The translations under genes and the position numbers were made by a program. A DNA stretch of 35,268 nucleotides from JAXHTY01 sp034189225 (GTDB taxonomy: Bacteria; Desulfobacterota; Desulfobacteria; Desulfobacterales; Desulfosudaceae), in contig JAXHVL010000192.1 in NCBI GenBank assembly GCA_034189225.1, positions 1-35,268 on the forward strand, in the 5' to 3' direction. Positions 14,416 through 22,696 of the stretch are shown piece after piece. Positions within the stretch are counted from its first letter, which is position 1, and every line of letters begins with the position of its first letter. Below the pieces are notes generated by a model. The model did not search any database. It had not been told where the DNA came from and worked only from the letters and a program-made list of their open reading frames with translations.

Positions 14416-15626
14416 TGATCGGTATATCAAAGCTTTATTGCGGGACCACGGAACCATCGGATGCGCTTCGCTACGGGCGCCGCTCCGAAGACCTGCCGTC
14501 CCACCTGCTGCAATTTTCAAGTGACAAACGGCCCGTGGTGGTCTGGAACATGACCCAGCGGTGCAACCTCAAATGCGTTCACTGCTATGCCCATGCCAAG
14601 ACCGGCGCCCGGGACAACGAGCTTTCCACGGCAGAGGGCAAACAATTAATTGACGACCTGTCAGCATTCAAGGCGCCGGTCATGCTGTTTTCCGGAGGTG
14701 AACCCCTGATGCGGGAAGACCTGCCGGAACTGGCCGCCTATGCTGTGGAAAAAGGCATGCGGGCCGTGATCTCCACCAACGGCACCCTGATCACCGCCGA
14801 GATGGCCAGGACCCTCAAGGAAATCGGCCTGTCCTACGTTGGCATCAGCCTGGACGGCGGCCCCCGCATCAACGACAAATTCAGGGGAGTGGACGGCGCC
14901 TTTGACAATGCCATGGCCGGCATCGACAACTGCCAGGCCGCCGGTATCAAGGTGGGGCTGCGGTTCACCATTAACAAATTCAACGTGGACGAGGTCCCGG
15001 TCATTTTTGACATTCTGGAAGAAAAAAACATTCCCAGAGTGTGCTTTTACCACTTGGTGTATGCGGGCCGCGGGTCCTCGCTCATCAACGACGACCTGTC
15101 CCATGCAGAGACCCGGCAGGCGCTCGACCTGATCATGGACCGGACAAAAGAGCTGCACGACCGGAACAAGCCCAAGGAAGTGCTCACCGTGGATAACCAC
15201 GCGGACGGGCCTTACGTCTACATGCGACTGCTGCGGGAAAACCCTGACCGGGCGGCGGATGTACTGACCTTGCTCAAAATGAACGAGGGCAACAACTCCG
15301 GCCGGGGCATCGGCTGCGTCAGCTGGGATGGCGAGGTTTATGCCGACCAGTTCTGGCGGCATCACAGCTTCGGCAATATCCGCAACCGGCCGTTTTCCGA
15401 AATCTGGACCGACACCGAAACCGACCCGCTCATGGGCCGGCTCAAAGACAAGAAGCAGCACGTCAAGGGCCGGTGCACGGCCTGCCAGTGGCTGGACATC
15501 TGCGGCGGCAATTTCCGGGTAAGGGCCGAGGCGGCCACCGGGGACTTGTGGGCCCCGGACCCGGCATGTTATCTTACCGATGAAGAAATCGGGATCACTC
15601 CCGGTCAAACGAATGCAACCGGTTAA
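14415..15626 (+). CDS. ahbC: AhbC, 12,18-didecarboxysiroheme deacetylase (radical SAM, 403 aa)
   Basis: Third-stage enzyme of the siroheme-dependent heme pathway: it removes two acetate side chains from 12,18-didecarboxysiroheme, giving Fe-coproporphyrin III. The radical SAM motif is CNLKCVHC (C50, C54, C57). The start MIGISKLYCG and LPSHLLQFSSDKRPVVVWNM are characteristic. FSGGEPLMRED follows, and a SPASM-type Cys cluster lies at the C-terminus (GIGCVSW, then CTACQWLDICGGN and DPACYL). It is coupled to the upstream AAA+ gene and sits 15 bp before hemB. The hemB-ahbD context makes the AhbC call firm. Confidence 0.92.
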   Translation: MIGISKLYCGTTEPSDALRYGRRSEDLPSHLLQFSSDKRPVVVWNMTQRCNLKCVHCYAHAKTGARDNELSTAEGKQLIDDLSAFKAPVMLFSGGEPLMREDLPELAAYAVEKGMRAVISTNGTLITAEMARTLKEIGLSYVGISLDGGPRINDKFRGVDGAFDNAMAGIDNCQAAGIKVGLRFTINKFNVDEVPVIFDILEEKNIPRVCFYHLVYAGRGSSLINDDLSHAETRQALDLIMDRTKELHDRNKPKEVLTVDNHADGPYVYMRLLRENPDRAADVLTLLKMNEGNNSGRGIGCVSWDGEVYADQFWRHHSFGNIRNRPFSEIWTDTETDPLMGRLKDKKQHVKGRCTACQWLDICGGNFRVRAEAATGDLWAPDPACYLTDEEIGITPGQTNATG

Positions 15627-15641
15627 TCGAAGGAGATTTAC

Positions 15642-16619
15642 ATGCTTTTTCCTGACTACAGGCCCAGGCGGCTCCGGCAGACCGAGGGATTCCGGCGCAT
15701 GATCCGGGAAACGTCCCTGTCGGTCAATGACCTGATTCTGCCCCTGTTTGCCGTGCCCGGCAAATCCGTCAAGCACCCCATTGAATCCATGCCGGGCCAG
15801 TTTCACCTTTCCCTGGATTATCTGACAAAAACCGCTCAAGAAGCAAATGACCTGGGCATCCCCGCTATCATGCTCTTCGGCGTTCCCGGTAAAAAAGACC
15901 CCCTGGGTACGCAGGCCTATGCAAAAGACGGCATCGTCCAGAAGGCGGTAAAAGAAATAAAAAACAAGGTCCCCGACCTCATGGTGGTGACGGATGTCTG
16001 TCTCTGCCAGTATACCGATCACGGCCACTGCGGCGTGCTGGACGGCAACCTGATCGACAATGACGCCAGCCTGGATTTGATTGCCAAAACCGCTCTTTCC
16101 CATGCCGGGGCCGGCGCGGACATGGTGGCCCCCTCCGACATGATGGACGGCCGTGTCGCCGAGATTCGGGGACTGCTCGACGATGAAGGCTACACCAACA
16201 TCCCGATCATGTCCTATGCGGCCAAGTACTGCTCCGCCTATTATGGTCCCTTTCGCCAGGCCGCGGAATCGGCCCCCGCCTTCGGGGACCGGCAGACTTA
16301 CCAGATGGACCCCGGCAACGCGGTGGAGGCCATTCGCGAAGCCAGCATGGACATTGAAGAGGGCGCGGATATCGTCATGGTCAAGCCCGCCCTTCCCTAC
16401 CTGGATATCATCTGCCGCATCCGTGAAGAGACCGATCACCCGGTTGCCGCCTATAACGTGAGCGGCGAATACGCCATGATCAAAGCAGCCGAACAGATGG
16501 GCTGGCTGGACGGCCGGAAAGTTATGATGGAGACCCTGCTGTCCATCAAGCGGGCCGGCGCCGACATCATTCTCACCTATTTCGCCATGGACGCCGCAAA
16601 GGCGATGGGGTCGGCATGA
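15642..16619 (+). CDS. hemB: Porphobilinogen synthase HemB (325 aa)
   Basis: Condenses two 5-aminolevulinate molecules into porphobilinogen, the common tetrapyrrole precursor. The Schiff-base lysines are in MSYAAKYCSA (K195) and VMVKPALPYLD (K248). VCLCQYTDHGHCG carries the three zinc-type Cys (C120, C122, C130). APSDMMDGRV and QMDPGN are further blocks. The length is normal. AAGGAG precedes the ATG. It overlaps ahbD by four bases, so early and late tetrapyrrole steps are co-expressed; AhbA/AhbB and siroheme genes are not in the window. Confidence 0.97.
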   Translation: MLFPDYRPRRLRQTEGFRRMIRETSLSVNDLILPLFAVPGKSVKHPIESMPGQFHLSLDYLTKTAQEANDLGIPAIMLFGVPGKKDPLGTQAYAKDGIVQKAVKEIKNKVPDLMVVTDVCLCQYTDHGHCGVLDGNLIDNDASLDLIAKTALSHAGAGADMVAPSDMMDGRVAEIRGLLDDEGYTNIPIMSYAAKYCSAYYGPFRQAAESAPAFGDRQTYQMDPGNAVEAIREASMDIEEGADIVMVKPALPYLDIICRIREETDHPVAAYNVSGEYAMIKAAEQMGWLDGRKVMMETLLSIKRAGADIILTYFAMDAAKAMGSA

Positions 16620-17707
16620 TGCAGCATCCATCCGGCCACGCACCAAAAGACAAGGCCAGCGGCGACCTGCGACTGGTAGCATGGGAGACCACCCGGAACT
16701 GTAATCTCTCCTGCCTGCACTGCCGGGCATCGGCCAAACACGGCAGCTTCACCGGCGAGTTGGACACCCGGCAGAGCCTTACCCTGCTGGACCAGATCGC
16801 CGAAACCGGCAGCCCTATCGTCATTCTCACCGGCGGCGAACCCCTGCTGCGGCCCGATATTTTTGAAATCGCCCGGCACGGCACGGACAAGGGCCTTCGC
16901 ATGGTCATGGCACCCAACGGCACCCTAATCACTGAAGAAACCGCGCAAAAAATGGCAGCCTCGGGCATCGAACGCATCAGCATCAGCATCGACGGCGCCA
17001 CCCGCGACCGCCACGACCGGTTCAGGGGCGTGGACGGCGCCTTTGACGGGGCCCTGAACGGGGCTGAAATTGCCCGGCAAGCCGGCATCGAGTTTCAGAT
17101 CAACACCACCATCACCCGGGCCAACATGGACGAAATCCCCCGCATCATGGCCCTGGCCGAAGAGGTGGGCGCCGTGGCACATCATATTTTCCTGCTCGTG
17201 CCCACCGGCCGGGGCAAGGATCTGGCTGACCAGGCCATATCCGCGGAAAACTATGAAAGTACCCTGAACTGGTTCTACGATCAGAAAAAGACCAAGTCCA
17301 TGCAGCTCAAGGCCACCTGTGCGCCCCAGTACTACCGCATCATGCGCCAGCGCGCCAAAGAAGACAACATATCGGTCACCTTCGAAACCCACGGCCTGGA
17401 CGCGGTCACCCGCGGCTGCCTGGGCGGAACCTCCTTCTGCTTCATCTCCCACCGGGGCGTTGTCCAGCCCTGCGGCTTCCTGGAGCTCAACTGCGGCGAC
17501 GTCACGCAGAACACCTTTAAAACCATCTGGGAGACCGCCCCCCATTTTCTTGCCCTGCGGGATTTTTCCAACCTCAAGGGCAAGTGCGGTGCCTGCGAAT
17601 ACAAACGCGTCTGCGGCGGCTGCCGCGCCCGGGCCTTTGAAGCCACCGACGACTACCTCGCCGAAGAACCCCTGTGTGCCTATCAGCCGCTTAAATTGCG
17701 GTCATAA
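16616..17707 (+). CDS. ahbD: AhbD, heme b synthase (radical SAM, 363 aa)
   Basis: Final enzyme of the siroheme-dependent route: oxidative decarboxylation of two propionates of Fe-coproporphyrin III to the vinyl groups of heme b. The radical SAM motif is CNLSCLHC (C29, C33, C36) within LRLVAWETTRNCNLS. The ILTGGEPLLRPD block is present. The C-terminal SPASM-like cluster shows GGTSFCFISHRGVVQPCGF, then CGACEYKRVCGGCRARAF. It resembles AhbC and NirJ. Position directly after ahbC-hemB distinguishes it from peptide-modifying SPASM enzymes. Last gene of the operon; a transposase remnant follows 88 bases later. Confidence 0.93.
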   Translation: MMQHPSGHAPKDKASGDLRLVAWETTRNCNLSCLHCRASAKHGSFTGELDTRQSLTLLDQIAETGSPIVILTGGEPLLRPDIFEIARHGTDKGLRMVMAPNGTLITEETAQKMAASGIERISISIDGATRDRHDRFRGVDGAFDGALNGAEIARQAGIEFQINTTITRANMDEIPRIMALAEEVGAVAHHIFLLVPTGRGKDLADQAISAENYESTLNWFYDQKKTKSMQLKATCAPQYYRIMRQRAKEDNISVTFETHGLDAVTRGCLGGTSFCFISHRGVVQPCGFLELNCGDVTQNTFKTIWETAPHFLALRDFSNLKGKCGACEYKRVCGGCRARAFEATDDYLAEEPLCAYQPLKLRS

Positions 17708-17794
17708 GCCGCCTCTTTTTTACGTTTCCATGCAAAAGCATGTGAGCGGGGAAGGCGAAGGGTTATTGGAAGAGATCGTGGGAGTGTCTGACGT

Positions 17795-18385
17795 ATGAAA
17801 TTCAACCCAAAAATTCATCATCGCCGATCTATCCGGTTGCAGGGATATGATTATTCCCAGGCGGGAGCCTATTTCGTGACCATTTGTACCCAGAATCGGG
17901 AATGCCTGCTTGGCGACATCGCGGATGGGGAAATGCGGGTGAATGATGCGGGGCGAATGGTTCAAACCGTCTGGGATGAAATCCCGGCACATTATCCAGG
18001 TATTGACATTGATGCATTTGTCGTCATGCCCAATCATATTCACGGAATTATCGTACTCGTAGGGGCAGGCCCCCGTGCCTGCCCTGGCCCCCGTGCCTGC
18101 CCTGAACATGATCAACCAGGGGGGGGGTGGGCAATTAGGGAATGGGCAACCACGGGGGGTTGCCCCTACGGCGGTTCGCGAACCATCGACGATATACGAA
18201 TATGGTGTGTCGTCGTCTCAGGACGAGGGGTGGATGGTATGATGGAATTACGCCACTATCCTGTATACGTGGAATATGCCCTGCACGACGCCCGCAAGCC
18301 CATGGGCGTGGCGACCTATGAAATCACCAGGACGCTGCCGAAATCGTTGCAAGGCCAGCTACCGACGCCGAAAGAGACCGCTTGA
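17795..18385 (+). pseudogene. Chimeric remnant: RAYT front half, REP DNA, YhcG/DUF1016 tail
   Basis: Residues 1-88 are a REP-associated tyrosine transposase: RSIRLQGYDYSQAGAYFVTI, CTQNRECLLGDI and the HUH motif VVMPNHIHGII. The frame then runs through GC-rich REP sequence (GPRACPGPRACP...). The usual RAYT C-terminal half with the catalytic Tyr region is missing. The last 40 residues (YVEYALHDARKPMGV, then ATYEITRTLPKSLQGQLPTP) match the C-terminal end of YhcG/DUF1016 PDDEXK nucleases instead. So two unrelated gene ends are joined in one open frame by REP DNA. It is unlikely to be a working enzyme. Confidence 0.75.
18059..18169. repeat. REP/BIME-like palindromic cluster inside the RAYT remnant
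   Basis: Begins GTAGGGGCAGGCCCCCG and ends GTTGCCCCTAC. It includes two direct copies of GCCCCCGTGCCTGCCCTG and a run of G. The outer words match the REP-like palindrome at 8170-8223. This is the sort of hairpin DNA that RAYT transposases act on. Confidence 0.75.
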
Positions 18386-18386
18386 A

Positions 18387-19694
18387 TTGAACGCATCCAG
18401 CACCATATCCGGCCTTTCGCGGCTGGCAAAGATTGCCCGGGAACTGGAGGACCTGACGTCGGTGTGCAAGAAGTGCGGCATCTGCCAATCGGTGTGCCCG
18501 CTGTTTCCGCTGACCGGTATGGAACGGGACATTGCCAGGGGCAAGGTGGCCGTGCTGGAAGGAGTAATGGCGGATGTGGTGAAGAACGCCAATGTGGTGC
18601 TGGAGCGGTTCAACCGGTGCCTCTTGTGCGGGGCATGCGCCGGGGTCTGCCCCAACGGCGTGGACACCATGGCCATCTTTCTCCGGGCCCGGGCACTGCT
18701 AACCGAATACAAGGGGCTTTCGCCGACGAAAAAGCTTCTGTTCCGGCAGGTTCTGGCAAGGCCCCGCCTGTTTGACCGTATGGCGGCCATGGCTGCGTGC
18801 ATGCAGCCCTTATTTCTTAAAAAAGACAGGGAAAATGCGGAAACCCGGACCCCCCGGCTGACGGCTTCGCCACTGCTTCACGACCGGCATGTCATTCCAC
18901 TGGCGGACACCCCGTTCCATGCCGCGACGCAGGGAAACGACCGGTCCGTCAGCCATGACGGTCCTGCCGTGCTGTTTTTCACCGGCTGCCTGATCGACAA
19001 GTTCTTTCCAAATATCGCCACCGCTTCCGTCGGCGCCATGCACCTTCACGGATTTTTGCCGGTGGTCCCGCACAACCAGGGATGTTGCGGCATTCCCGCG
19101 CTTTCTTCCGGGGACATGCCCACCTTCCGTCGGCTGGTGCATCACCACATACAGTTGTTCAATGATCTGCGCTTTGACCGGGTGGTGACGGCCTGTGCCA
19201 CCTGCGCCTTTACCATCAAAAAGCTCTGGCCCGCCATGATCGAAGAAGACGATCCCCTGGCGGATGCGATAAAGGCTGTGGCGGCGAAAACCACGGATAT
19301 CACGACCCTCATTTCAGAGGCCGGGATGCCGGAAGCATCGGCAAACGCCGATGCCCGGACCGTGACCTATCACGACCCCTGCCACCTGAAAAAATCCCTG
19401 GGAATCGATACGGCGCCCCGGCGATTGATCCGCGCGGCCCCTGAATACAGGCTGGTTGAAATGGCGGAAGCAGACAAGTGCTGCGGCATGGGAGGGGGAT
19501 TCGGTATCCAGTTTAACGACCTGTCAACATCCATGGGCATGGAAAAGCAGCGGCACATCATGGAAACCGGGTGCAGCGTCGTGGCCACGGGGTGTCCGGC
19601 CTGCATGATCCAGATCGCGGGCATGCTGGCGGCAGCCGGGCATGTAAATATTGCGGTCCGGCATCCCATAGAGCTTTATATGACGGCTTCGTAA
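18387..19694 (+). CDS. GlcF/LutA-like Fe-S oxidoreductase subunit (about 435 aa)
   Basis: Two [4Fe-4S] motifs (CKKCGICQSVCP and CLLCGACAGVCP) are followed by two cysteine-rich CCG domains (GCCGIPALS with CATCAF; DPCHLKKS with CCGMGGGFG and GCPACMIQ). This is the layout of the Fe-S subunit of glycolate or D-lactate oxidases (GlcF/Dld-associated). The FAD subunit is not in the window, so the substrate is open. The likely start is TTG 18387; the frame continues upstream into the YhcG remnant, which is not part of this protein. The last codons (MTAS, stop) lie inside a dispersed repeat, so the native C-terminus may be altered. Confidence 0.85.
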   Translation: MNASSTISGLSRLAKIARELEDLTSVCKKCGICQSVCPLFPLTGMERDIARGKVAVLEGVMADVVKNANVVLERFNRCLLCGACAGVCPNGVDTMAIFLRARALLTEYKGLSPTKKLLFRQVLARPRLFDRMAAMAACMQPLFLKKDRENAETRTPRLTASPLLHDRHVIPLADTPFHAATQGNDRSVSHDGPAVLFFTGCLIDKFFPNIATASVGAMHLHGFLPVVPHNQGCCGIPALSSGDMPTFRRLVHHHIQLFNDLRFDRVVTACATCAFTIKKLWPAMIEEDDPLADAIKAVAAKTTDITTLISEAGMPEASANADARTVTYHDPCHLKKSLGIDTAPRRLIRAAPEYRLVEMAEADKCCGMGGGFGIQFNDLSTSMGMEKQRHIMETGCSVVATGCPACMIQIAGMLAAAGHVNIAVRHPIELYMTAS

Positions 19695-19825
19695 AAAGCT
19701 TCCAACCCCGCCGCGGTGTTTTTGCAGAAAGTAAAAAGTTCAAGATCAAGGCGTCGATGTATCTCTCGTCATGTCACGTACCGTCAAATACGCTCCATTC
19801 CTCGAAATTACGGCGCCGGCAGGCG
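19681..19825 (+). repeat. Dispersed repeats after the GlcF-like gene
   Basis: 19681-19730 is a plus-strand copy of the TGACGGCTTCGTAAAAAGC / CTTCCAACCCC family, ending in TTTTTGCAG. It is followed by AAAGTTCAAGATCAAGGCG and CTCGTCATG..., a diverged stretch of the family at 34858-35013. The first repeat supplies the stop codon of the upstream gene. Confidence 0.75.
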
Positions 19826-20401
19826 TCACGGTTCATCCCACTTCACCGTGAGATCAAAACAATCATGCTTATCTTCCATGAATGATTCGACATTTTTTCC
19901 GCCAGTAATTTTCGTCAGCTCGTGCATGGTCCCCAGAATGGAATAAATGAGCACCGGCGCCACTTCTTTCCCGCGAATTTTGGTATCCACATAAATACGA
20001 AACATTACGCGGCCGGTATATTTTTCAAAAAAATTCTTTTTCGCATCCGGGTATTCGTCTCTAAAAAAGGAACGTCGCCGCACAATAAACCGCTCAATGC
20101 TGGTACCCGGATCACCCTTGACCACAATGTTTTTATACACATCGCCCATCTTATAAGCCAGCAGATTGCCATAGGCAAAACAGGCCTCCATTTTTGACTC
20201 GCCGACTACCTTATAAACAGCAAGGGAAATGCGATAAAAAAAATCGTCCGGATACCATGCCGACGCCATGATTTCTTCATCGATCATGGCCAGGTCCTCA
20301 GGCGTCAGGTATGCGCCCCAGTCCAGATCTTTTGCCGTCCTCACCTGTTTCACCAGATCCAGAAGTATCGTTCCTTTCACAGATACCGTTGTTTCTGTCA
20401 T
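19826..20401 (-). CDS. DUF2378-like protein (191 aa)
   Basis: Starts VSVKGTILLDLVKQV, followed by LTPEDLAMIDEEIMASAWYP and a helix FFYRISLAVYKVVG. This is the pattern of the DUF2378/TIGR02265 family seen mostly in myxobacteria, where members also run about 180-200 aa. Function unknown. The open frame extends 24 codons further up, but GGAGGG lies directly before the ATG at 20401 (MTETTVSVKG), which I take as the start. Divergent from the 20652-21020 gene. The family call rests on pattern recall and is moderate. Confidence 0.6.
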   Translation of the reverse strand: MTETTVSVKGTILLDLVKQVRTAKDLDWGAYLTPEDLAMIDEEIMASAWYPDDFFYRISLAVYKVVGESKMEACFAYGNLLAYKMGDVYKNIVVKGDPGTSIERFIVRRRSFFRDEYPDAKKNFFEKYTGRVMFRIYVDTKIRGKEVAPVLIYSILGTMHELTKITGGKNVESFMEDKHDCFDLTVKWDEP

Positions 20402-20571
20402 ACACCCTCCACGCAGCCATGGTTGTTCTTGCCGGTTAGCTTCAACCCCTCGCTCGTTATTCCGACCTGCCATTTTTACAAACCGTGCGCAAACATGTTA
20501 ATTATCATCTTATCATCAGCAGAAGGAGACGCCGCAAAACAGCAGAGATCATAGGACCGGTCACGTTTTTA

Positions 20572-20601
20572 TTGATTGATTAACATATTTATTTATATAA
20601 A
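20572..20601 (+). promoter_or_regulatory. Promoter candidate for the 20652 gene
   Basis: TTGATT (20572-20577), an 18-base spacer and TATAAA (20596-20601) in an AT-rich stretch between divergent genes. It lies 50 bp upstream of the GTG start. Confidence 0.4.
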
Positions 20602-20651
20602 CAAATAATGGCCAGGTCAATAAATTATTATGCCGAACACAGGAGGAAATC

Positions 20652-21020
20652 GTGAGCAGTAACTATACAGCAATCATTCAAAATAATCTGAAACAGCGCT
20701 ATATTGACCTGCCCGCGGACATGACGGACAGAATCGAGGCCCGGCAGACCGGCGATACTTTTATTTTTGACGCATTCGGCAGAGAGTGCCGGATTTCACC
20801 GGATAAGGTACTGCTTGACGGTAAAGAACTGGCCTTTACGGTGACGCCCCTGCCGAAGATACAACTGTGCTATATCATTTATGAAGCAGACGAGGATTTT
20901 CCGGCCTCCGTGACCTGCCTGTATTCCGCGAACGCTTCGGCATTCCTGCCCATCGATGCGCTGGCGGATGTGGGGGAGTATACATCCAGGAGAATCATGG
21001 AACTGGTGGTGGCCGCCTGA
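20652..21020 (+). CDS. DUF3786-like small protein (122 aa)
   Basis: The start is GTG 20652 with AGGAGG about 6 bases upstream. The middle (TFIFDAFGRECRIS) and end (FPASVTCLYSANASAFLPID, then ALADVGEY) resemble the C-terminal part of DUF3786 proteins of anaerobes, which are usually longer (about 200 aa). No metal site or membrane segment is evident. It may be a shorter paralogue. A 17-bp palindrome follows the stop. Confidence 0.55.
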   Translation: MSSNYTAIIQNNLKQRYIDLPADMTDRIEARQTGDTFIFDAFGRECRISPDKVLLDGKELAFTVTPLPKIQLCYIIYEADEDFPASVTCLYSANASAFLPIDALADVGEYTSRRIMELVVAA

Positions 21021-21028
21021 AACATTTC

Positions 21029-21081
21029 ACCGCGAAGCCACAGAGGGCACAGGGAGGCTTTCTCCTCTGCGGCTTCGCGGT
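21029..21081. terminator. Long palindrome after the DUF3786-like gene
   Basis: ACCGCGAAGCC (21029-21039) and CAGAGG (21041-21046) pair with CCTCTG (21064-21069) and GGCTTCGCGGT (21071-21081). This gives a 17-bp stem with one mismatch. It starts eight bases after the stop codon. No T-run follows, so it may be a palindromic repeat serving as a factor-dependent terminator. It shares the CAGAGG/CCTCTG stem with 4662-4687. Confidence 0.5.
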
Positions 21082-21090
21082 AGACCATCA

Positions 21091-21222
21091 TCAGAACATC
21101 TTGCTGCGCAGCATGCGCGTCATGTTAAACAGCAGGGTAGTGATGATGTTGTTGGCAACGGCCACCAGGGCATCCTGATTGTCCACTTCCAGCGAAATTA
21201 CCGTTTCCCGGTTATCAATGCG
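21091..21222 (-). pseudogene. Possible 3' gene remnant cut by a repeat
   Basis: The minus strand is open and ends RETVISLEVDNQDALVAVAN, then NIITTLLFNMTRMLRSKMF and stop. The composition is protein-like, unlike the repeat DNA next to it. Upstream of codon IDN the frame enters TGCGCTGCAAGGGGCT, a piece of the dispersed repeat of 8367-8419. I read it as the last 43 or so codons of a gene whose front was lost. No family recognised. Confidence 0.35.
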
Positions 21223-21285
21223 CTGCAAGGGGCTCAAGCACGTTTTGCATACGAAAACACATGGTGCTTGCACTCACCCTTCGTG

Positions 21286-21346
21286 TTCTTCGTGAACTTC
21301 GTGGTCCAATTGCCTGGGTGTTGATTACCACGAAGACCACGAAGAC
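21286..21346. repeat. CACGAAG palindromic repeat, second copy
   Basis: Arms TTCTTCGTGAACTTCGTGGT (21286-21305) and its inverse (21327-21346) surround a 21-base loop ending GTTGATT. Sister of 133-192. With the palindrome at 21029-21081 and the gene remnant it accounts for the gap 21021-21422. Confidence 0.8.
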
Positions 21347-21422
21347 ATATGCATCGGATTGATGGCCCGGAAGACACCGGTCTCTTTTTTGATAATTAAA
21401 ACATTTTTCAGGAAAACATTTT

Positions 21423-22244
21423 TCAGGTCCACTTGATTTCGGGTTGCTTCCGTTCGGGCATGCGGTGGTATTTGAATTTGGGATGGCCCACCATCATGGC
21501 GGCAAAATTGGCGTCGCCGGCATCCAGCCCCAGGGCTTCCTGCAGGGGCTCCCAGTAGGTGGCCGCGGCATTGAAAAAACCGTTCCAGCAGGCCCCCAGG
21601 CCAAAGGCGGGCACCGCCAGTTCCAGGTAGGTCATGGCGATAATGCAGGCATTATGGGATGCGGGATTGGCCGTGGGCGCATTGGCAAGAATGAGATGGG
21701 GCGCCCCCCGGCTGATGGTATCCATGCCAAACTCCCAACCGCCGACCACCAGGTCCAGGTGCATGGCATTGGCAAATTCGGGGGATTTTTCAATCATGTG
21801 ACGCATCCAGTCGACCACATGTTCACTGAGACGCACCACATCCGCCCGGTCATAAATCACCTGCCACCTGACCGGCTGCTTGTTATGGCCCGATGGCGCG
21901 TACCGGGCGATACGGATAAGTTCAGCAAGGGTCTCTTTGCCCACCGGTTCTTCCTTGTAATTGCGGATGGACCGGCGGTACCGCAGGAAATGCTCCGTAG
22001 AGGCCGGCTCGGGGATCCACTCCGCTTTTACGGCCAGGCAATCTTCCGAGGCCAGGTTCTTATGGGAAAGGGCCGCGGTGGGACAGACCGCGACACAATG
22101 ACCGCAGTCAATGCACAAGGCGTCCGCGCCGTTTACCGAATACGGCACCCCGTCTTCTCCCATCGCGATGATCTTGATCGGGCACTCTGCCGCGCAGATG
22201 CCGTCCCTGTTGCATTTTTCCGTATCCACCGTAAATAAAGCCAT
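21423..22244 (-). CDS. Nitroreductase-family protein with N-terminal 2[4Fe-4S] ferredoxin (273 aa)
   Basis: Residues 1-60 hold two ferredoxin motifs: CNRDGICAAECP, which has an unusual first spacing, and CIDCGHCVAVCP. Residues 85-270 form a nitroreductase FMN domain (RRSIRNYKEEPV, RYAPSGHNKQPVRWQVI, GLGACWNGFF). Such fusions, common in anaerobes, are thought to pass electrons from the clusters to FMN; the substrate is unknown. A GGGGG ribosome site precedes the ATG at 22244. Divergent from the TetR gene, with an 11-bp palindromic operator candidate in between, so it is a likely target of that regulator. Confidence 0.9.
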   Translation of the reverse strand: MALFTVDTEKCNRDGICAAECPIKIIAMGEDGVPYSVNGADALCIDCGHCVAVCPTAALSHKNLASEDCLAVKAEWIPEPASTEHFLRYRRSIRNYKEEPVGKETLAELIRIARYAPSGHNKQPVRWQVIYDRADVVRLSEHVVDWMRHMIEKSPEFANAMHLDLVVGGWEFGMDTISRGAPHLILANAPTANPASHNACIIAMTYLELAVPAFGLGACWNGFFNAAATYWEPLQEALGLDAGDANFAAMMVGHPKFKYHRMPERKQPEIKWT

Positions 22245-22277
22245 ATTGCCCCCTGTTCATTTGGAATAAAAAATACA

Positions 22278-22315
22278 AATTTATCATATATTTTAAAATT
22301 GTTCTATGATAAATT
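22278..22315. promoter_or_regulatory. Inverted-repeat operator candidate between nitroreductase and TetR genes
   Basis: AATTTATCATA (22278-22288) and TATGATAAATT (22305-22315) are perfect inverted 11-mers, 16 bases apart. They lie 34-71 bp upstream of the nitroreductase start, in its promoter region. The overlapping word TTAGTCTGTT recurs at 22314-22323 and 22402-22411, the latter just past the TetR-direction promoter. Binding by the TetR protein is inference from position. Confidence 0.5.
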
Positions 22316-22372
22316 AGTCTGTTTGTATATCAGTTTATTGCTGTTAGCAGAAATGAATGGAAGGGAATTTTC

Positions 22373-22401
22373 TTGACATTATTAAGCGCAGGAATTATTG
22401 T
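22373..22401 (+). promoter_or_regulatory. Promoter candidate for the TetR gene
   Basis: TTGACA (22373-22378), a 17-base spacer and TATTGT (22396-22401). The leader to the preferred GTG would be about 290 bases, which is long. I see no convincing gene in 22412-22630. Confidence 0.45.
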
Positions 22402-22696
22402 TTAGTCTGTTAACAAAATTTTGCAAGAAATCTGGGGAGATGAAGTTCTGCGTTTAACCGGTTATTTCATGAATGCGTTCAACCAAACAGCCGTATTGAT
22501 GGCCGTCTATGAAATCCCATTCGGCGTTTCTATCATCCATCATATTCATGACATCCATTCACCAATGCATCTTTGGATTTCTCCATAAGGCCGGACGCCT
22601 TAGCGCTTTAGGTAAAACAAAGACCAGGTCGTGAAATCGCCGTTCCCAGGCAACCATAAACAGACATTAAAATCAAAGACCGTAGAGGAGAGACCG

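Noticed and set aside
14661..16730. A 689-codon open frame on the minus strand across ahbC, hemB and the start of ahbD
   Set aside because: It is the antisense of three well-supported genes; its composition (runs of Gly, His, Val, Gln) is typical of a GC-rich shadow frame, and it has no family motifs.
18276..18386. ATG 18276 as the start of the GlcF-like protein
   Set aside because: The extra 37 residues are an out-of-frame reading of the YhcG tail; the conserved protein begins at or after TTG 18387.
22454..22549. A 31-codon minus-strand frame starting MNMMDDRNAEWDFIDGHQ
   Set aside because: It looks somewhat protein-like and has a weak GGTGAATGGA upstream, but it is too short, has no recognisable family and lies in the TetR leader. 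It could be a gene relic.
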